NCBI RefSeq assembly: GCF_901827155.1
Contig: NZ_LR594659.1
Coordinates: 4,402,001-4,466,000, forward strand
Direction: 5' to 3'
Source: Variovorax sp. PBL-H6
Lineage (GTDB): Bacteria > Pseudomonadota > Gammaproteobacteria > Burkholderiales > Burkholderiaceae_C
Length of the DNA: 64,000 nt
Positions 29,044-37,259 of the stretch are shown piece by piece (position 1 is the first letter of the stretch; every line of letters begins with the position of its first letter). The translations under genes were made by a program, and so were the position numbers. Below the pieces are notes generated by a model. The model was given only the letters and a program-made list of their open reading frames with translations, was not told where the DNA came from and made no database searches.

Positions 29044-30210
29044 CTAGTCGTCCTTGGGCCGCTTCGCGGGCTCCAGGTTGGTATAGCTCGCGTTGCCCAT
29101 CCCCGTACCGATGGTCAGCACCGCCCAGCGCTTGAGGTCACGCATGAAGGGCAATTCGCTGAGCCCCTGCACCACGGCGTCGTTGTGCATCAGCACCATG
29201 GTCGGGATGCCGCGGATGGTCGGGATCTTCCTGGCCAGTTCGGTGGGCAGATGGAAGTGCTCGCTGGTCCAGTCGCCGGGCATGTTCTGCGCGCCGCGCG
29301 CGATCGAGCCGTCCTTGCGGATCAGGCCTGGGCAGCCGATGCCGACGAAGGGTGCGAGGCGGATGCCCTTCTTCTCGCAATAGCGGACCTGCGCCTCGAG
29401 CATTTCCGCCAGCCGTGCGACCAGTTCGCGGCGATTCGGGCCGTCGTCGGCGTGGCGCCACTTCTCGCGCCGCAGCACCTTCGCCTTCGACAGGTCGGCT
29501 GCGCGCTTGCGCCGCGTCTTCACGATGCCGCAACGCACATTGGTGCCGCCGATGTCCAGCGCGAGGATGGCGTCGTAGTGCTCCAGCAGCTCGGGCGGGG
29601 TCAGGTGCAGCCAGCCGAGCAGTCCCGCGTCGTCGGGCTCGTGGCAGATTCGCGCAAGTTGCACCTGCACCTTCATCTCCTGGAGGATCGCGGCCGCCTG
29701 CAGCACCGCGCGCTCGCCCACGTCGCTTTCCGGGAAGCCGCCGCCGACCACGATGCGCTCGACGCCCTGCCATGACGGCTGCCGCAGGAAGCTCCGGATG
29801 ACGTCAGCCAGCGACTCGGCGAACTCCTCGATGGCGGCATGGACCACGTCGGTGGCCTCCGTGGCCTTGCCGGCCTTCAACGCCGCATCGAGCGTGCCCT
29901 TTGCCAGATCCCTGGAATGCTGGTGCCCCAGCGGGTCGCGTTTGCCCTTCTTGCGAACGCGACGGCGCCAGCGCTCGAGCAGCTCGCGGAAAGCCGTCTG
30001 GCTGGCCTGGTCGCCCAGGAAGCCCTGCTCGCCGCGCAACTGGAGGCTGTAGCCCTCGACCAGCACCGACGGCAATTCCTTGGCTCCATGGATGTCAGCC
30101 GATGGCGGCGGCGGCGCGAAACGGTCGTCGCTGTGGCTGCTGTTTTTTTTGCTCTTCGTCGGTCGCGCCTTGTGCGTCTTGTCCTTGTGCGTCTTGTTCT
30201 CGGGGGCCAT
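29044..30210 (-). CDS. ROK-type sugar-kinase-like protein with circularly permuted motif order
   Basis: A 388-residue protein. Canonical ROK kinases begin with the phosphate motif DxGGTxxR, but here that motif is at residues 219-226 (DIGGTNVR). It is followed in normal order by IGCPGLI (291-297), HNDA (342-345, candidate catalytic Asp344) and IGTGMGNA (367-374), and the chain ends 14 residues later. What normally follows the GTGxG loop lies at the N-terminus instead: residues 50-70 resemble the G-lyrG-GfaGE segment, 123-143 the long helix and 151-165 (ERIVVGGGFPESDVG) the C-terminal adenosine motif. The ROK zinc motif CxCGxxGC is absent. The first 45 residues are basic and low complexity. The substrate is unknown. 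Confidence 0.8.
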   Translation of the reverse strand: MAPENKTHKDKTHKARPTKSKKNSSHSDDRFAPPPPSADIHGAKELPSVLVEGYSLQLRGEQGFLGDQASQTAFRELLERWRRRVRKKGKRDPLGHQHSRDLAKGTLDAALKAGKATEATDVVHAAIEEFAESLADVIRSFLRQPSWQGVERIVVGGGFPESDVGERAVLQAAAILQEMKVQVQLARICHEPDDAGLLGWLHLTPPELLEHYDAILALDIGGTNVRCGIVKTRRKRAADLSKAKVLRREKWRHADDGPNRRELVARLAEMLEAQVRYCEKKGIRLAPFVGIGCPGLIRKDGSIARGAQNMPGDWTSEHFHLPTELARKIPTIRGIPTMVLMHNDAVVQGLSELPFMRDLKRWAVLTIGTGMGNASYTNLEPAKRPKDD

Positions 30211-30240
30211 GCAGTCCTTCGCGGGTTTCGGGTGGGTTGT

Positions 30241-31056
30241 TCAGTCGGCCGTGGCTTCGAGGATAAGGCGCGTGGTCTCCTCAGGCGCGTCCCAGTGCGG
30301 GAAGTGGCCGCAGCGCTCGAACCAGTGCAGGCGTGCCCCGGGGTAGAGCTGCATGGCCCGCGCTGCTTGCCGCGGGAGGCAGACGCGGTCGAGCCGCCCC
30401 CAACCGATCACCAGGGGGCTGGTCAAGCTGCCCGCAGCCGCGCCCTGCAGCGCCGGCTCTCGCAGAAGCGCACGCAACATCGCGCCGTACGAGCACGCGG
30501 ATGCATAGCTGCGCATTTCCTCGAGCACCATGGAAGGCGGCAAAGCGGCGGGCTGCACCGAGAACCGGGCCAGCAGGAGCCTGCGCGACCAGTCGTGCGC
30601 GCTCAGGGTCGGCATGGCAAATTGCAGGCTGCGCGCCAGCCGGTGCGCAAACCAGGCCGAGGCGGCGAAGACGAAGCGCTCCCAGCCCAGCCAGAAGCCG
30701 CCCGGCCCGAGCGACACCACCGAGCCCAGTACGCCGCCGCGCCTCGCCAGCTCGAGCAGCAGTTGCGCCCCGACCGAGCTGCCGGCCGCATCGGTGCCGA
30801 TCAGCTCGTGCTCCCGAAGGAATTGCGCGAGCGCGTCGGCCATCGTCTGCAGCGAGACCTCGCCGTCCAGTGGCGGACTCTTGCCGAAGCCGGGCAGGTC
30901 GATCGCGGTCACGCTTCGCTGTGCGGCCAGCGGTTCCATGATGCCTTGCCACGAGCGCCAGCTGCTGCCCAGTCCGTGGACGAGCAGCAGCGACTTGCCT
31001 TGGCCACGCCGGACGTAATTGATGAGCACGATCGGCACTCTGCTGGCAGGGGGCAC
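30241..31056 (-). CDS. Alpha/beta-fold hydrolase
   Basis: A 271-residue alpha/beta hydrolase. The oxyanion HGLGSSW lies at residues 27-33, the nucleophile elbow is GSSVG with S94, the acid is in GWGRLDRV and the catalytic His is in CGHFPHWDAP. The GTG start at 31056 is the frame limit; a GTG at 31038 (VPIVLINYV) is an alternative. It is upstream of the ROK gene on the same strand (30-base gap) and divergent from the osmoprotectant transporter gene. The substrate cannot be inferred; esterase, haloperoxidase-like and ring-cleavage hydrolases share this layout. Confidence 0.82.
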   Translation of the reverse strand: MPPASRVPIVLINYVRRGQGKSLLLVHGLGSSWRSWQGIMEPLAAQRSVTAIDLPGFGKSPPLDGEVSLQTMADALAQFLREHELIGTDAAGSSVGAQLLLELARRGGVLGSVVSLGPGGFWLGWERFVFAASAWFAHRLARSLQFAMPTLSAHDWSRRLLLARFSVQPAALPPSMVLEEMRSYASACSYGAMLRALLREPALQGAAAGSLTSPLVIGWGRLDRVCLPRQAARAMQLYPGARLHWFERCGHFPHWDAPEETTRLILEATAD

Positions 31057-31137
31057 GGCACCGCATCAGCCCCGCTCACGATCTCCTGTAGGAGCGCAAC
31101 CTGTCGGACTCCGGGGCACGTCGATACACTGCGCCGG

Positions 31138-32676
31138 ATGCATTGCCTGCACCCCCTGCGGCTTCTCGCCTTGTTCTGCCTGGCCCTGCTCTGCGCTGCC
31201 GCATCCTCGCAGGCGCAGGAAGCGAGCCTCGACATCGGCTCGAAGCGCTTCACAGAGTCCTACATCCTGGCCGAGGTACTTGCGCAGACCGCCGCACCCC
31301 ATCTGCCCGCGCCGCCGCGGTTGCGGCAGGGACTGGGGAACACCGCGATCGTCTACGAGGCCCTGCGTTCCGGCAGCATCGATCTCTACGCCGAGTACAC
31401 CGGCACCATCGCGCTGGAGATCCTCAAGAATCCGCAGCCCATGACGCGCGAGGCGATGAACGCAGCGCTCGCGCCGCTCGGGCTCGGCATCGCCATCCCG
31501 CTCGGCTTCAACGACGGCTATGCATTGGCCATGCGCGCAGCCGATGCCGATCGGCTCGGCGTGCGCACCCTCGGCGACCTGGCGCGCCATCCCGAGCTGC
31601 GGCTTGGGCTGTCCAACGAATTCATCGGCCGCGCCGACGGCTGGCAAGGCCTGGCCGCGCGCTACGGCTTCACACAGAAGCCCATCGGGCTGGACCATGG
31701 GCTGGCCTACGACGCGATGACGGCGAAGCAGGTCGACGTCATCGACATCTACACCACGGACGCCAAGATCGAGCACCTCGGCCTGCGCGTGCTGACCGAC
31801 GACCGCGGCTACTTCCCGCGCTACGACGCGGTGGTCCTGTATCGGCTGGACGTGCCCGCGCGCTGGCCGGCGGCCTGGGCCGCGCTGCAGAAGCTCGAGG
31901 GCCGCATCGACGAGCGCGCCATGATCGCGATGAACGCACGTGCCGAACTGCAGGGTGCGGCCTTCGACGTGATCGCGCGCGATTTCCTGGCGCAAGGTGG
32001 CGTGGGCGGGAAGGCCGTCGCCGGCGCCAGCGGCAGCGAAGGTGCGCGCGGCTTCGTCGCCAAGCTCTTCGGCCCCGACCTCGGCCGGCTCGCGCGCCAG
32101 CATCTTCTGCTCGTGGCGATCTCGGTGGGTCTGGCGATCCTGATCGCCGTGCCGTTGGGGATTGCCGTGTTCCCGCACCTGCGGCTGCGCGCTCTGGTGC
32201 TCGGCCTTGCCGGCCTGCTGCAGACCGTGCCGTCGCTCGCGCTGCTCGCGGTGCTGATCTCCCTGATCGGTGCCATCGGCACCTTGCCTGCGCTGATCGC
32301 GCTCACCCTCTATTCGCTGCTGCCCATCATGCGCAATACCGTGACGGGTCTGGCCGAGGTGCCGGTTGGGCTGCGGCTGGCCGGCACGGCGCTGGGCATG
32401 ACCGGCGGGCAGAGCCTGCGGCTGGTCTTGCTGCCGCTCGCGCTGCCGACACTGCTGGCGGGTGTGCGGACGGCGACGGCTATCGCGATCGGGACGGCGA
32501 CGATTGCTGCCTTCATTGGCGCAGGAGGGTTCGGGGAGCGGATCGTGACGGGGTTGGCTTTGAATGACCGCGAGTTGCTGATGGCGGGGGCGGTGCCGGC
32601 GGCGGTGCTGGCGTTGTTCAGCGAAGGGGTTTTCGAGGCGGTCGAGTATTTGCTTCGGCGCGGGCGCGCGGGGTGA
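31138..32676 (+). CDS. Osmoprotectant ABC transporter: fused receptor-permease (OpuB/OsmF/YehZ-type)
   Basis: A 512-residue fusion. A signal peptide (about 1-26) is followed by a glycine betaine/choline-type binding domain (residues ~29-290) with GSKRFTESYILAEVL, NTAIVYEALRSGSIDLYAEY and VIDIYTTDAKIEHL. An OpuBB-type permease follows from about 315 to the end, with the EAA-like loop GLAEVPVGLRLAGTALGMTG and AFIGAGGFGERIVTGL. In many relatives the receptor is separate or fused after the permease; here it comes first. No ATPase gene is adjacent, so the motor must be encoded elsewhere. The start is ATG 31138. A repeat-rich gene-free region follows. Confidence 0.85.
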   Translation: MHCLHPLRLLALFCLALLCAAASSQAQEASLDIGSKRFTESYILAEVLAQTAAPHLPAPPRLRQGLGNTAIVYEALRSGSIDLYAEYTGTIALEILKNPQPMTREAMNAALAPLGLGIAIPLGFNDGYALAMRAADADRLGVRTLGDLARHPELRLGLSNEFIGRADGWQGLAARYGFTQKPIGLDHGLAYDAMTAKQVDVIDIYTTDAKIEHLGLRVLTDDRGYFPRYDAVVLYRLDVPARWPAAWAALQKLEGRIDERAMIAMNARAELQGAAFDVIARDFLAQGGVGGKAVAGASGSEGARGFVAKLFGPDLGRLARQHLLLVAISVGLAILIAVPLGIAVFPHLRLRALVLGLAGLLQTVPSLALLAVLISLIGAIGTLPALIALTLYSLLPIMRNTVTGLAEVPVGLRLAGTALGMTGGQSLRLVLLPLALPTLLAGVRTATAIAIGTATIAAFIGAGGFGERIVTGLALNDRELLMAGAVPAAVLALFSEGVFEAVEYLLRRGRAG

Positions 32677-32686
32677 CCTCTCTCTG

Positions 32687-32765
32687 CTCCCTCTCTCTCG
32701 AGGAGAGGGCTGGGGTGAGGTCCCCGTCTTGCTCCCTCTCCCTCCGGGAGAGGGTTGGGGTGAGG
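32687..32765. repeat. Two tandem REP-like palindromic units
   Basis: Units at 32687-32720 and 32732-32765 share CTCCCTCTC..., an inverted core (CCCTCTC-N-GAGAGGG) and the tail TGGGGTGAGG. A related half-unit (CTCTCTTAGAGGGAGAG) occurs on the far side of the large inverted repeat near 33560-33576. Elements of this sort are common between genes of Burkholderiales and can stall transcription or act as terminators. Confidence 0.65.
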
Positions 32766-32775
32766 GCACCGGGCG

Positions 32776-33025
32776 GTCAATTTCGTACGTTGCTGTTGGT
32801 TTAAGGCTGGAGCCGGGGCGTCGTCCCGGCAGCCGAGTCACTTTCTTTTGCTTCGCCAAAAGAAAGTAACCAAAGAAAAGGCGACCCCACTGGCCGCGAC
32901 CCTCCGCTTCGCTACGGGCAACCTGCGGTGCTCGCTTTTCGCGGGGTCCGCGCAAACTCGCTTCGCTCAAACACGCGCGGCCCTGATCCGCGAAAAGCTC
33001 CGCTCCTCGGCGCGGCCAGAGGGGA
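32776..33025. repeat. Large inverted repeat, left arm (~250 bp)
   Basis: This arm is nearly identical to the reverse complement of 33291-33538. It contains its own nested hairpins: ACTTTCTTTTG-N6-CAAAAGAAAGT at 32839-32866 and GCTTTTCGCGG/CCGCGAAAAGC at 32934-32998. Matching translations appear on both strands of the two arms, which proves the symmetry but does not indicate a gene. No coding function is credible in 32677-33584. Confidence 0.85.
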
Positions 33026-33107
33026 TTTGGAATTCAACGCGCCACGGCGCGCCCTCGTGTGGAATGCAGGTGGGCGTGAGCGCTTGGTCCTCGCTCACGT
33101 TGGCTCT

Positions 33108-33168
33108 CGCGCACATGCACACGCATACGCACACCCCGGACACGCACGCGTACGCGCACATGCACATG
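33108..33168. repeat. Alternating purine-pyrimidine tracts in the loop of the inverted repeat
   Basis: Two uninterrupted alternating purine-pyrimidine runs, 33108-33134 (27 bp) and 33140-33168 (29 bp), consist of CA/CG/TA steps and are separated by CCCGG. They are followed by about three GCTCGT hexamers to 33200. Such DNA can adopt Z form under negative supercoiling. The reading frame through it gives a His/Thr/Cys-rich peptide that is a product of the repeats. Confidence 0.7.
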
Positions 33169-33290
33169 ACATGCACATGCTCGTGCTCGTGCTCGTGCTT
33201 ACGTTCGCACGGTCACGCATTCACATGTTCTAGGCCTCGCGCAGCGAGGCCGTCGTTGGCCGAACGAAGTGATGGCCCGAACGGTCCCCA

Positions 33291-33538
33291 CTCCCCTCTG
33301 CGCGTGCCGAGGAGCGCAGCTTTTCGCGGATCAGGGCCGCGCGTGTTTGAGCGAAGCGAGTTTGCGCGGACCCCGCGAAAAGCGAGCACCGCAGGTTGCC
33401 CGTAGCGAAGCGGAGGGTCACGCGCAGTGGGGTCGCCTTTTCTTTGGTTACTTTCTTTTGGCGAAGCAAAAGAAAGTGACTCGGCCGCCGGGACGAACCC
33501 CCGGCTCCAGCCTTAACACAACAGCAACGTACAAATCG
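33291..33538. repeat. Large inverted repeat, right arm (~250 bp)
   Basis: Reverse complement of 32776-33025 with scattered mismatches. It includes the nested hairpin ACTTTCTTTTG-N6-CAAAAGAAAGT at 33450-33477. With a 265-bp centre the whole element is about 760 bp, inserted between the osmoprotectant transporter and the aldehyde dehydrogenase. I see no transposase and no obvious target-site duplication. Confidence 0.85.
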
Positions 33539-33584
33539 ACGCCAAAGTGCCCCACCCGCCTCTCTTAGAGGGAGAGCGAAGAAC

Positions 33585-35021
33585 TCAGGCCAGCGTGTAC
33601 GCCGTCTTCACCACCGTAAAAAACTCCTGCGCATACCTCCCCTGTTCCCGCGCCCCATAGCTGGACCCCTTCCGCCCCCCAAAAGGCACGTGATAATCCA
33701 CCCCCGCCGTCGGCAGGTTCACCATCACCATCCCCGCCTGGCTGTGCCGCTTGAAGTGTGTCGCGTACTTCAGCGAAGTCGTCGCGATGCCTGCCGACAG
33801 CCCGAACTCCGTGTCGTTCGCCGTCGCCAGCGCCTCCTCGTAGTTCTTCACGCGGATGACGCTCGCCACCGGCCCGAAGATCTCTTCCTTGTTGATGCGC
33901 ATGCTCGCCACCGATTCGCTGAACAGCGCCGGCGACATGTAGTAGCCGTCCGTGTCCAGCTTCAACCGGTCACCGCCAGCAGCGAGGTTGGCGCCTTCGC
34001 CCTGGCCGATCTCGATGTAATCCAGGTCCTGGCGCAGCTGGCTCTCGCTGGACACCGGGCCGATGTCGGTCCCCTGCGCAAGCGCATCACCGACCTTGAT
34101 CTTCGCCATGCGCGCCTTCATCGCCTCGATGAACTTCGGGTAGATGCCCTCGGTCACGATCAGCCGGCTGGACGCGGTGCAGCGCTGCCCGGTGGAATAG
34201 AACGCGCTCTGCACGCTGAGCTCGACCGCCTGATTCAGATCGGCATCGTCGAGCACCACCTGCGGATTCTTGCCGCCCATTTCGAGCTGCACCTTCTTGT
34301 GCGTCGTCGCGCATTGCACCGCAATGCGGCGGCCCACGCCGACCGAGCCCGTGAAGCTGATGGCCTGGATGCCCGGATGGTTGACCAGCGCATCGCCGAT
34401 CACGCTGCCGCGCCCCATCACCAGGTTGAAGACGCCGGCCGGGATGCCCGAGCGGCTGATGATCTCGGCCAGCGCCCAGGCGCAGCCCGGCACCAGGTCC
34501 GCGGGCTTGAGCACCACGCAGTTGCCGTAGGCCAGCGCCGGCGCAACCTTCCATGCCGGGATGGCAATAGGGAAGTTCCACGGGGTGATCAGCCCCACCA
34601 CGCCCACGGGCTCCCGCGTGATCTCGACGCCGATGCCGGGGCGCACCGACGGGATCACCTCGCCCGCCAGGCGAAGACATTCGCCGGCAAAGAACTTGAA
34701 GATGTGGCCCGCGCGCGTGGCCTCGCCAATGCCTTCGGCGCGGGTCTTGCCCTCTTCGCGCGCCAGCAGCGTGCCCAGCTCGTCCTTGCGCGCCAGGATC
34801 TCGTTGCCGATCTTGTCCAACGCATCCGAGCGCGCCTGCACGCTGCCGATGGACCAGGCCGGGAAGGCGGCGTTGGCCGCCGCCACGGCCTCGTCGACCT
34901 GGGCGGCGTCGCCTTGGGCATAGTGGCCGAGCACGTCCTGCAGGTTGCTCGGGTTGGTGTTGGGGCTGTAGCTCGCGCCGGCGCGCCATTCGCCATTGAT
35001 CAGGTTGTCGAAGTTCTGCAT
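33585..35021 (-). CDS. 2-oxoglutarate semialdehyde dehydrogenase (aldehyde dehydrogenase family)
   Basis: A 478-residue NAD(P)-dependent aldehyde dehydrogenase. N149 (PWNF) and the catalytic pair E247 (LEMGGKNP) and C281 (GQRCTAS) are present. The sequence style (LINGEWRAG, GVDYHVPFGGRKGSSYGARE) matches 2-oxoglutarate semialdehyde dehydrogenases of aldarate and pentose catabolism. It would oxidise the semialdehyde made by the dehydratase encoded upstream to 2-oxoglutarate for the TCA cycle. It is the last gene of the minus-strand half of the regulon, but a strong terminator hairpin lies between it and kdgD, so separate initiation or read-through is expected. Confidence 0.88.
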   Translation of the reverse strand: MQNFDNLINGEWRAGASYSPNTNPSNLQDVLGHYAQGDAAQVDEAVAAANAAFPAWSIGSVQARSDALDKIGNEILARKDELGTLLAREEGKTRAEGIGEATRAGHIFKFFAGECLRLAGEVIPSVRPGIGVEITREPVGVVGLITPWNFPIAIPAWKVAPALAYGNCVVLKPADLVPGCAWALAEIISRSGIPAGVFNLVMGRGSVIGDALVNHPGIQAISFTGSVGVGRRIAVQCATTHKKVQLEMGGKNPQVVLDDADLNQAVELSVQSAFYSTGQRCTASSRLIVTEGIYPKFIEAMKARMAKIKVGDALAQGTDIGPVSSESQLRQDLDYIEIGQGEGANLAAGGDRLKLDTDGYYMSPALFSESVASMRINKEEIFGPVASVIRVKNYEEALATANDTEFGLSAGIATTSLKYATHFKRHSQAGMVMVNLPTAGVDYHVPFGGRKGSSYGAREQGRYAQEFFTVVKTAYTLA

Positions 35022-35042
35022 GGCAGTCCTTGTGTCGGTCGG

Positions 35043-35076
35043 AAAAAAGTGCGGGGCCCTCTCGGCGGCCCCGCAC
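35043..35076 (-). terminator. Intrinsic terminator between kdgD and the semialdehyde dehydrogenase gene
   Basis: Read on the minus strand: a perfect 10-bp stem GTGCGGGGCC/GGCCCCGCAC, an 8-base loop, then TTTTTT. It is well placed to end or attenuate transcription coming from kdgD before the dehydrogenase ATG at 35021. Confidence 0.8.
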
Positions 35077-35132
35077 GCTGTCTCAAGAATAGGCGAGCCG
35101 CGGCGCCTCGGCCAGTGCCCGCCCCTGCAACC

Positions 35133-36044
35133 CTACTGCGGCCCGAGTTGGCCGATGAGCGATGCCAGCGCGTCGTACTCCTGCGGCTTGAGCTCGGTGA
35201 GAGGCGTGCGCACCGGGCCCGCATCGTGCCCGACGATGCGCGCGCCGGCCTTGACGATGCTCACCGCATAGCCCTGGCCCTTGTTGCGGATCTCCAGGTA
35301 AGGCATGAAGAACTGCTTGAGCAACCGGTGCTGCGTCGCCATGTCGTCGTCCGCCACCGCCTTGTAGAAGTCCATCGCGGTCTTCGGGATGAAGTTGAAG
35401 ACGGCGGAGGAATACACCGGCGTGCCCAGCGCCTTGTAGGCCGCTGCATAGACCTCGGCCGTCGGCAGGCCACCGAGATAGGCGAAGCGGTCGCCCATGC
35501 GCAGGTGGATCGAGCTCATGAGTTCGATGTCGCCGATGCCGTCCTTGAAGCCGACGAGGTTGGGGCAGCGCTCTGCCAGCTTCGCCAGGGTATCGGGATA
35601 CAGCCTGCTCTGGCCGCGGTTGTAGACGATGACGCCGAACTTCACGCTCTTGCACACCGCCTCCACGTGCGCGGCCAGGCCTTCCTGGCCGGCTTCGGTC
35701 AGGTAGTGCGGCAGCAGCAGGACGCCGTGCGCGCCGGCCTTCTCGGCCGCCTGCGCGCACTGGATGGCGAAGCGCGTGGGGCCGCCCGCGCCAGCGATGA
35801 TCGGCACCTTGCCGCGGCAGGTCTGCACCGCCGTCTCGATGATCTCGGGGTACTCGTCGCCGGTGAGCGAGAAGAACTCGCCGGTGCCGCCGGCCGCGAA
35901 CAGCGCACTCGCGCCGTAGGGGGCCAGCCATTCGAGGCGCTTGACATAGCCCTTCTTGTCGAAGTTGCCCTCGGCATCGAAGTCGGTCAACGGAAAGGAC
36001 AACAGGCCGGAGCCCATGATGGATTTGAGTTCTTGGGGATTCAT
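35133..36044 (-). CDS. kdgD: 5-dehydro-4-deoxyglucarate dehydratase
   Basis: A 303-residue DapA-superfamily barrel. The Schiff-base lysine is K167 ([10 protein letters not shown]), with Y141 (VIVYNRG) and the pyruvate-binding [14 protein letters not shown]. It decarboxylates and dehydrates 5-keto-4-deoxyglucarate to 2-oxoglutarate semialdehyde, water and CO2. The sequence is typical of KdgD, not of DapA or NanA ([17 protein letters not shown] at the N-terminus). It follows a Bug receptor gene (115-base gap) and precedes the semialdehyde dehydrogenase, giving consecutive pathway steps. Confidence 0.92.
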   Translation of the reverse strand: MNPQELKSIMGSGLLSFPLTDFDAEGNFDKKGYVKRLEWLAPYGASALFAAGGTGEFFSLTGDEYPEIIETAVQTCRGKVPIIAGAGGPTRFAIQCAQAAEKAGAHGVLLLPHYLTEAGQEGLAAHVEAVCKSVKFGVIVYNRGQSRLYPDTLAKLAERCPNLVGFKDGIGDIELMSSIHLRMGDRFAYLGGLPTAEVYAAAYKALGTPVYSSAVFNFIPKTAMDFYKAVADDDMATQHRLLKQFFMPYLEIRNKGQGYAVSIVKAGARIVGHDAGPVRTPLTELKPQEYDALASLIGQLGPQ

Positions 36045-36159
36045 CTGAAGATCCTGGAAAGGTGAAGGGAACCACGGAACCGGCTTTGGCGGACCGCTGG
36101 TGCTGCCCCGGGTGAGGGGGTGGGCGGCTATACGAAGTGAGCCACCCTGGGGGAGAGCT

Positions 36160-37131
36160 TCAGTCGAGCTTGATCTGCGCCGCGTCGACCACCTTGGCCC
36201 AGCGCGCGCGCTCCTTGTTGAAGAACTGCTCCTGCTCGGCCGGCGTCATGGTCACGACTTCGGCGCCCTGACCGGCCAACCGCGAACGGATGTCGGCCGA
36301 GCGGATGATGGTGACGAGTTCCTTGCTGAGGCGCTGGATGACGGCCTCGGGCGTGCCGCGAGGCGCCAGCAATCCCTGCCACGTGCCCGACTCGAAGCCC
36401 GGTACGCCCTGCTCGGCGATGGTGGGCACGTCGCCGATCAGCGGCATGCGGGTCGACTTGGAAACGCCCAGGACCTTGAGCTTGCCGCTCTGCACGTGCG
36501 GCAGGGTCGCGAGCATGCCGTTCATCAGCACCTGGGTCTGGCCGCCGACCGTGTCCTGGATGGCCTGCACGCCGCCCTTGTAGGGCACGTACTGCCAGCG
36601 CGCGCCGCTGGCGCGCTCGAGCGCCACTCCGGCCAGGTGCGGTGCACTGCCGGTGGCGGTCACGGCGAAGTTCAGGTCGGCCTTTTTCGACAGGGCGACC
36701 AGTTCCTTCAGGCTGTTGGCCTGCACCGACGGATGCACCACCAGCAAGTGCGGCGAATAGGCCAGCATGGTCACGCCGCGCAGGTCCTTCGACGGATCGA
36801 AGGCGAGCTTGGTGTAGACCGACGGGCTGATCGCGAGCGCGCCGACGTCGCACAGCAGCAGCGTGTAGCCGTCGCCGGGCGCCTTGGCCACGAGGTCGGC
36901 GCCGAGATTGCCGTTGGCGCCCGCGCGGTTCTCGACGATCACCGACTGATTGAGCGCCACCGACAAGGGCTGGCTGATGGCGCGAGCAATGATGTCGGAG
37001 GAGCCGCCCGGCGGGTAGGGCACCACGATGCGCAGGGGCTTCGAAGGCCAGGCATCGGCTGCCTGGGCAGAGCCGGCCAGCAGGCTCGCGCCAACGGCGC
37101 CGAGCACGAGATCGCGTCGATTCAAGGTCAT
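36160..37131 (-). CDS. Bug-family tripartite tricarboxylate transporter receptor
   Basis: A 323-residue TctC-like periplasmic binding protein. The signal peptide [20 protein letters not shown] is cleaved after AQA. The mature protein has [56 protein letters not shown] and [19 protein letters not shown]. The start is ATG 37131; an upstream ATG at 37182 is not favoured because it would place extra residues before the signal. It opens the minus-strand half of the aldarate regulon, with a copy of the shared 20-base motif 72 bases upstream. An aldarate ligand is likely (inference). Confidence 0.9.
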   Translation of the reverse strand: MTLNRRDLVLGAVGASLLAGSAQAADAWPSKPLRIVVPYPPGGSSDIIARAISQPLSVALNQSVIVENRAGANGNLGADLVAKAPGDGYTLLLCDVGALAISPSVYTKLAFDPSKDLRGVTMLAYSPHLLVVHPSVQANSLKELVALSKKADLNFAVTATGSAPHLAGVALERASGARWQYVPYKGGVQAIQDTVGGQTQVLMNGMLATLPHVQSGKLKVLGVSKSTRMPLIGDVPTIAEQGVPGFESGTWQGLLAPRGTPEAVIQRLSKELVTIIRSADIRSRLAGQGAEVVTMTPAEQEQFFNKERARWAKVVDAAQIKLD

Positions 37132-37202
37132 GACTTGGGTCTCCTGGGATGAAGGAATGGGAGGCGCATGCATGCGCCGCAAAAACGGTGATGTTGTTCT
37201 AA

Positions 37203-37222
37203 GTTATCAGTCATCGTACAAC
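37203..37222. promoter_or_regulatory. Candidate GntR operator upstream of the Bug-kdgD operon
   Basis: On the minus strand it reads GTTGTACGATGACTGATAAC, identical at 17 of 20 positions to the motif at 38096-38115. It lies between the GntR gene and the Bug receptor gene, in the promoter region of the latter. Confidence 0.65.
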
Positions 37223-37259
37223 TCAATCTTTGCGATGTCCAGCGCGACGCGCGCGCCGC

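Noticed and set aside
33108..33200. CRISPR-like short repeats (CACATGCAC, GCTCGT)
   Set aside because: Units are too short, there are no unique spacers of regular length, and no cas genes are present.
32848..33405. A possible His/Thr/Cys-rich metal-binding peptide
   Set aside because: It is a translation of the inverted-repeat arm and of the alternating CA/CG tract. The reverse arm gives the same peptide on the other strand, so it reflects repeat symmetry.
36045..36159. A GC-rich imperfect hairpin (GGCGGCT...AGCCACC) between the Bug receptor and kdgD
   Set aside because: It resembles scattered intergenic palindromes of this family, but the stem is short and there is no T tract; not enough for a terminator or regulatory call.
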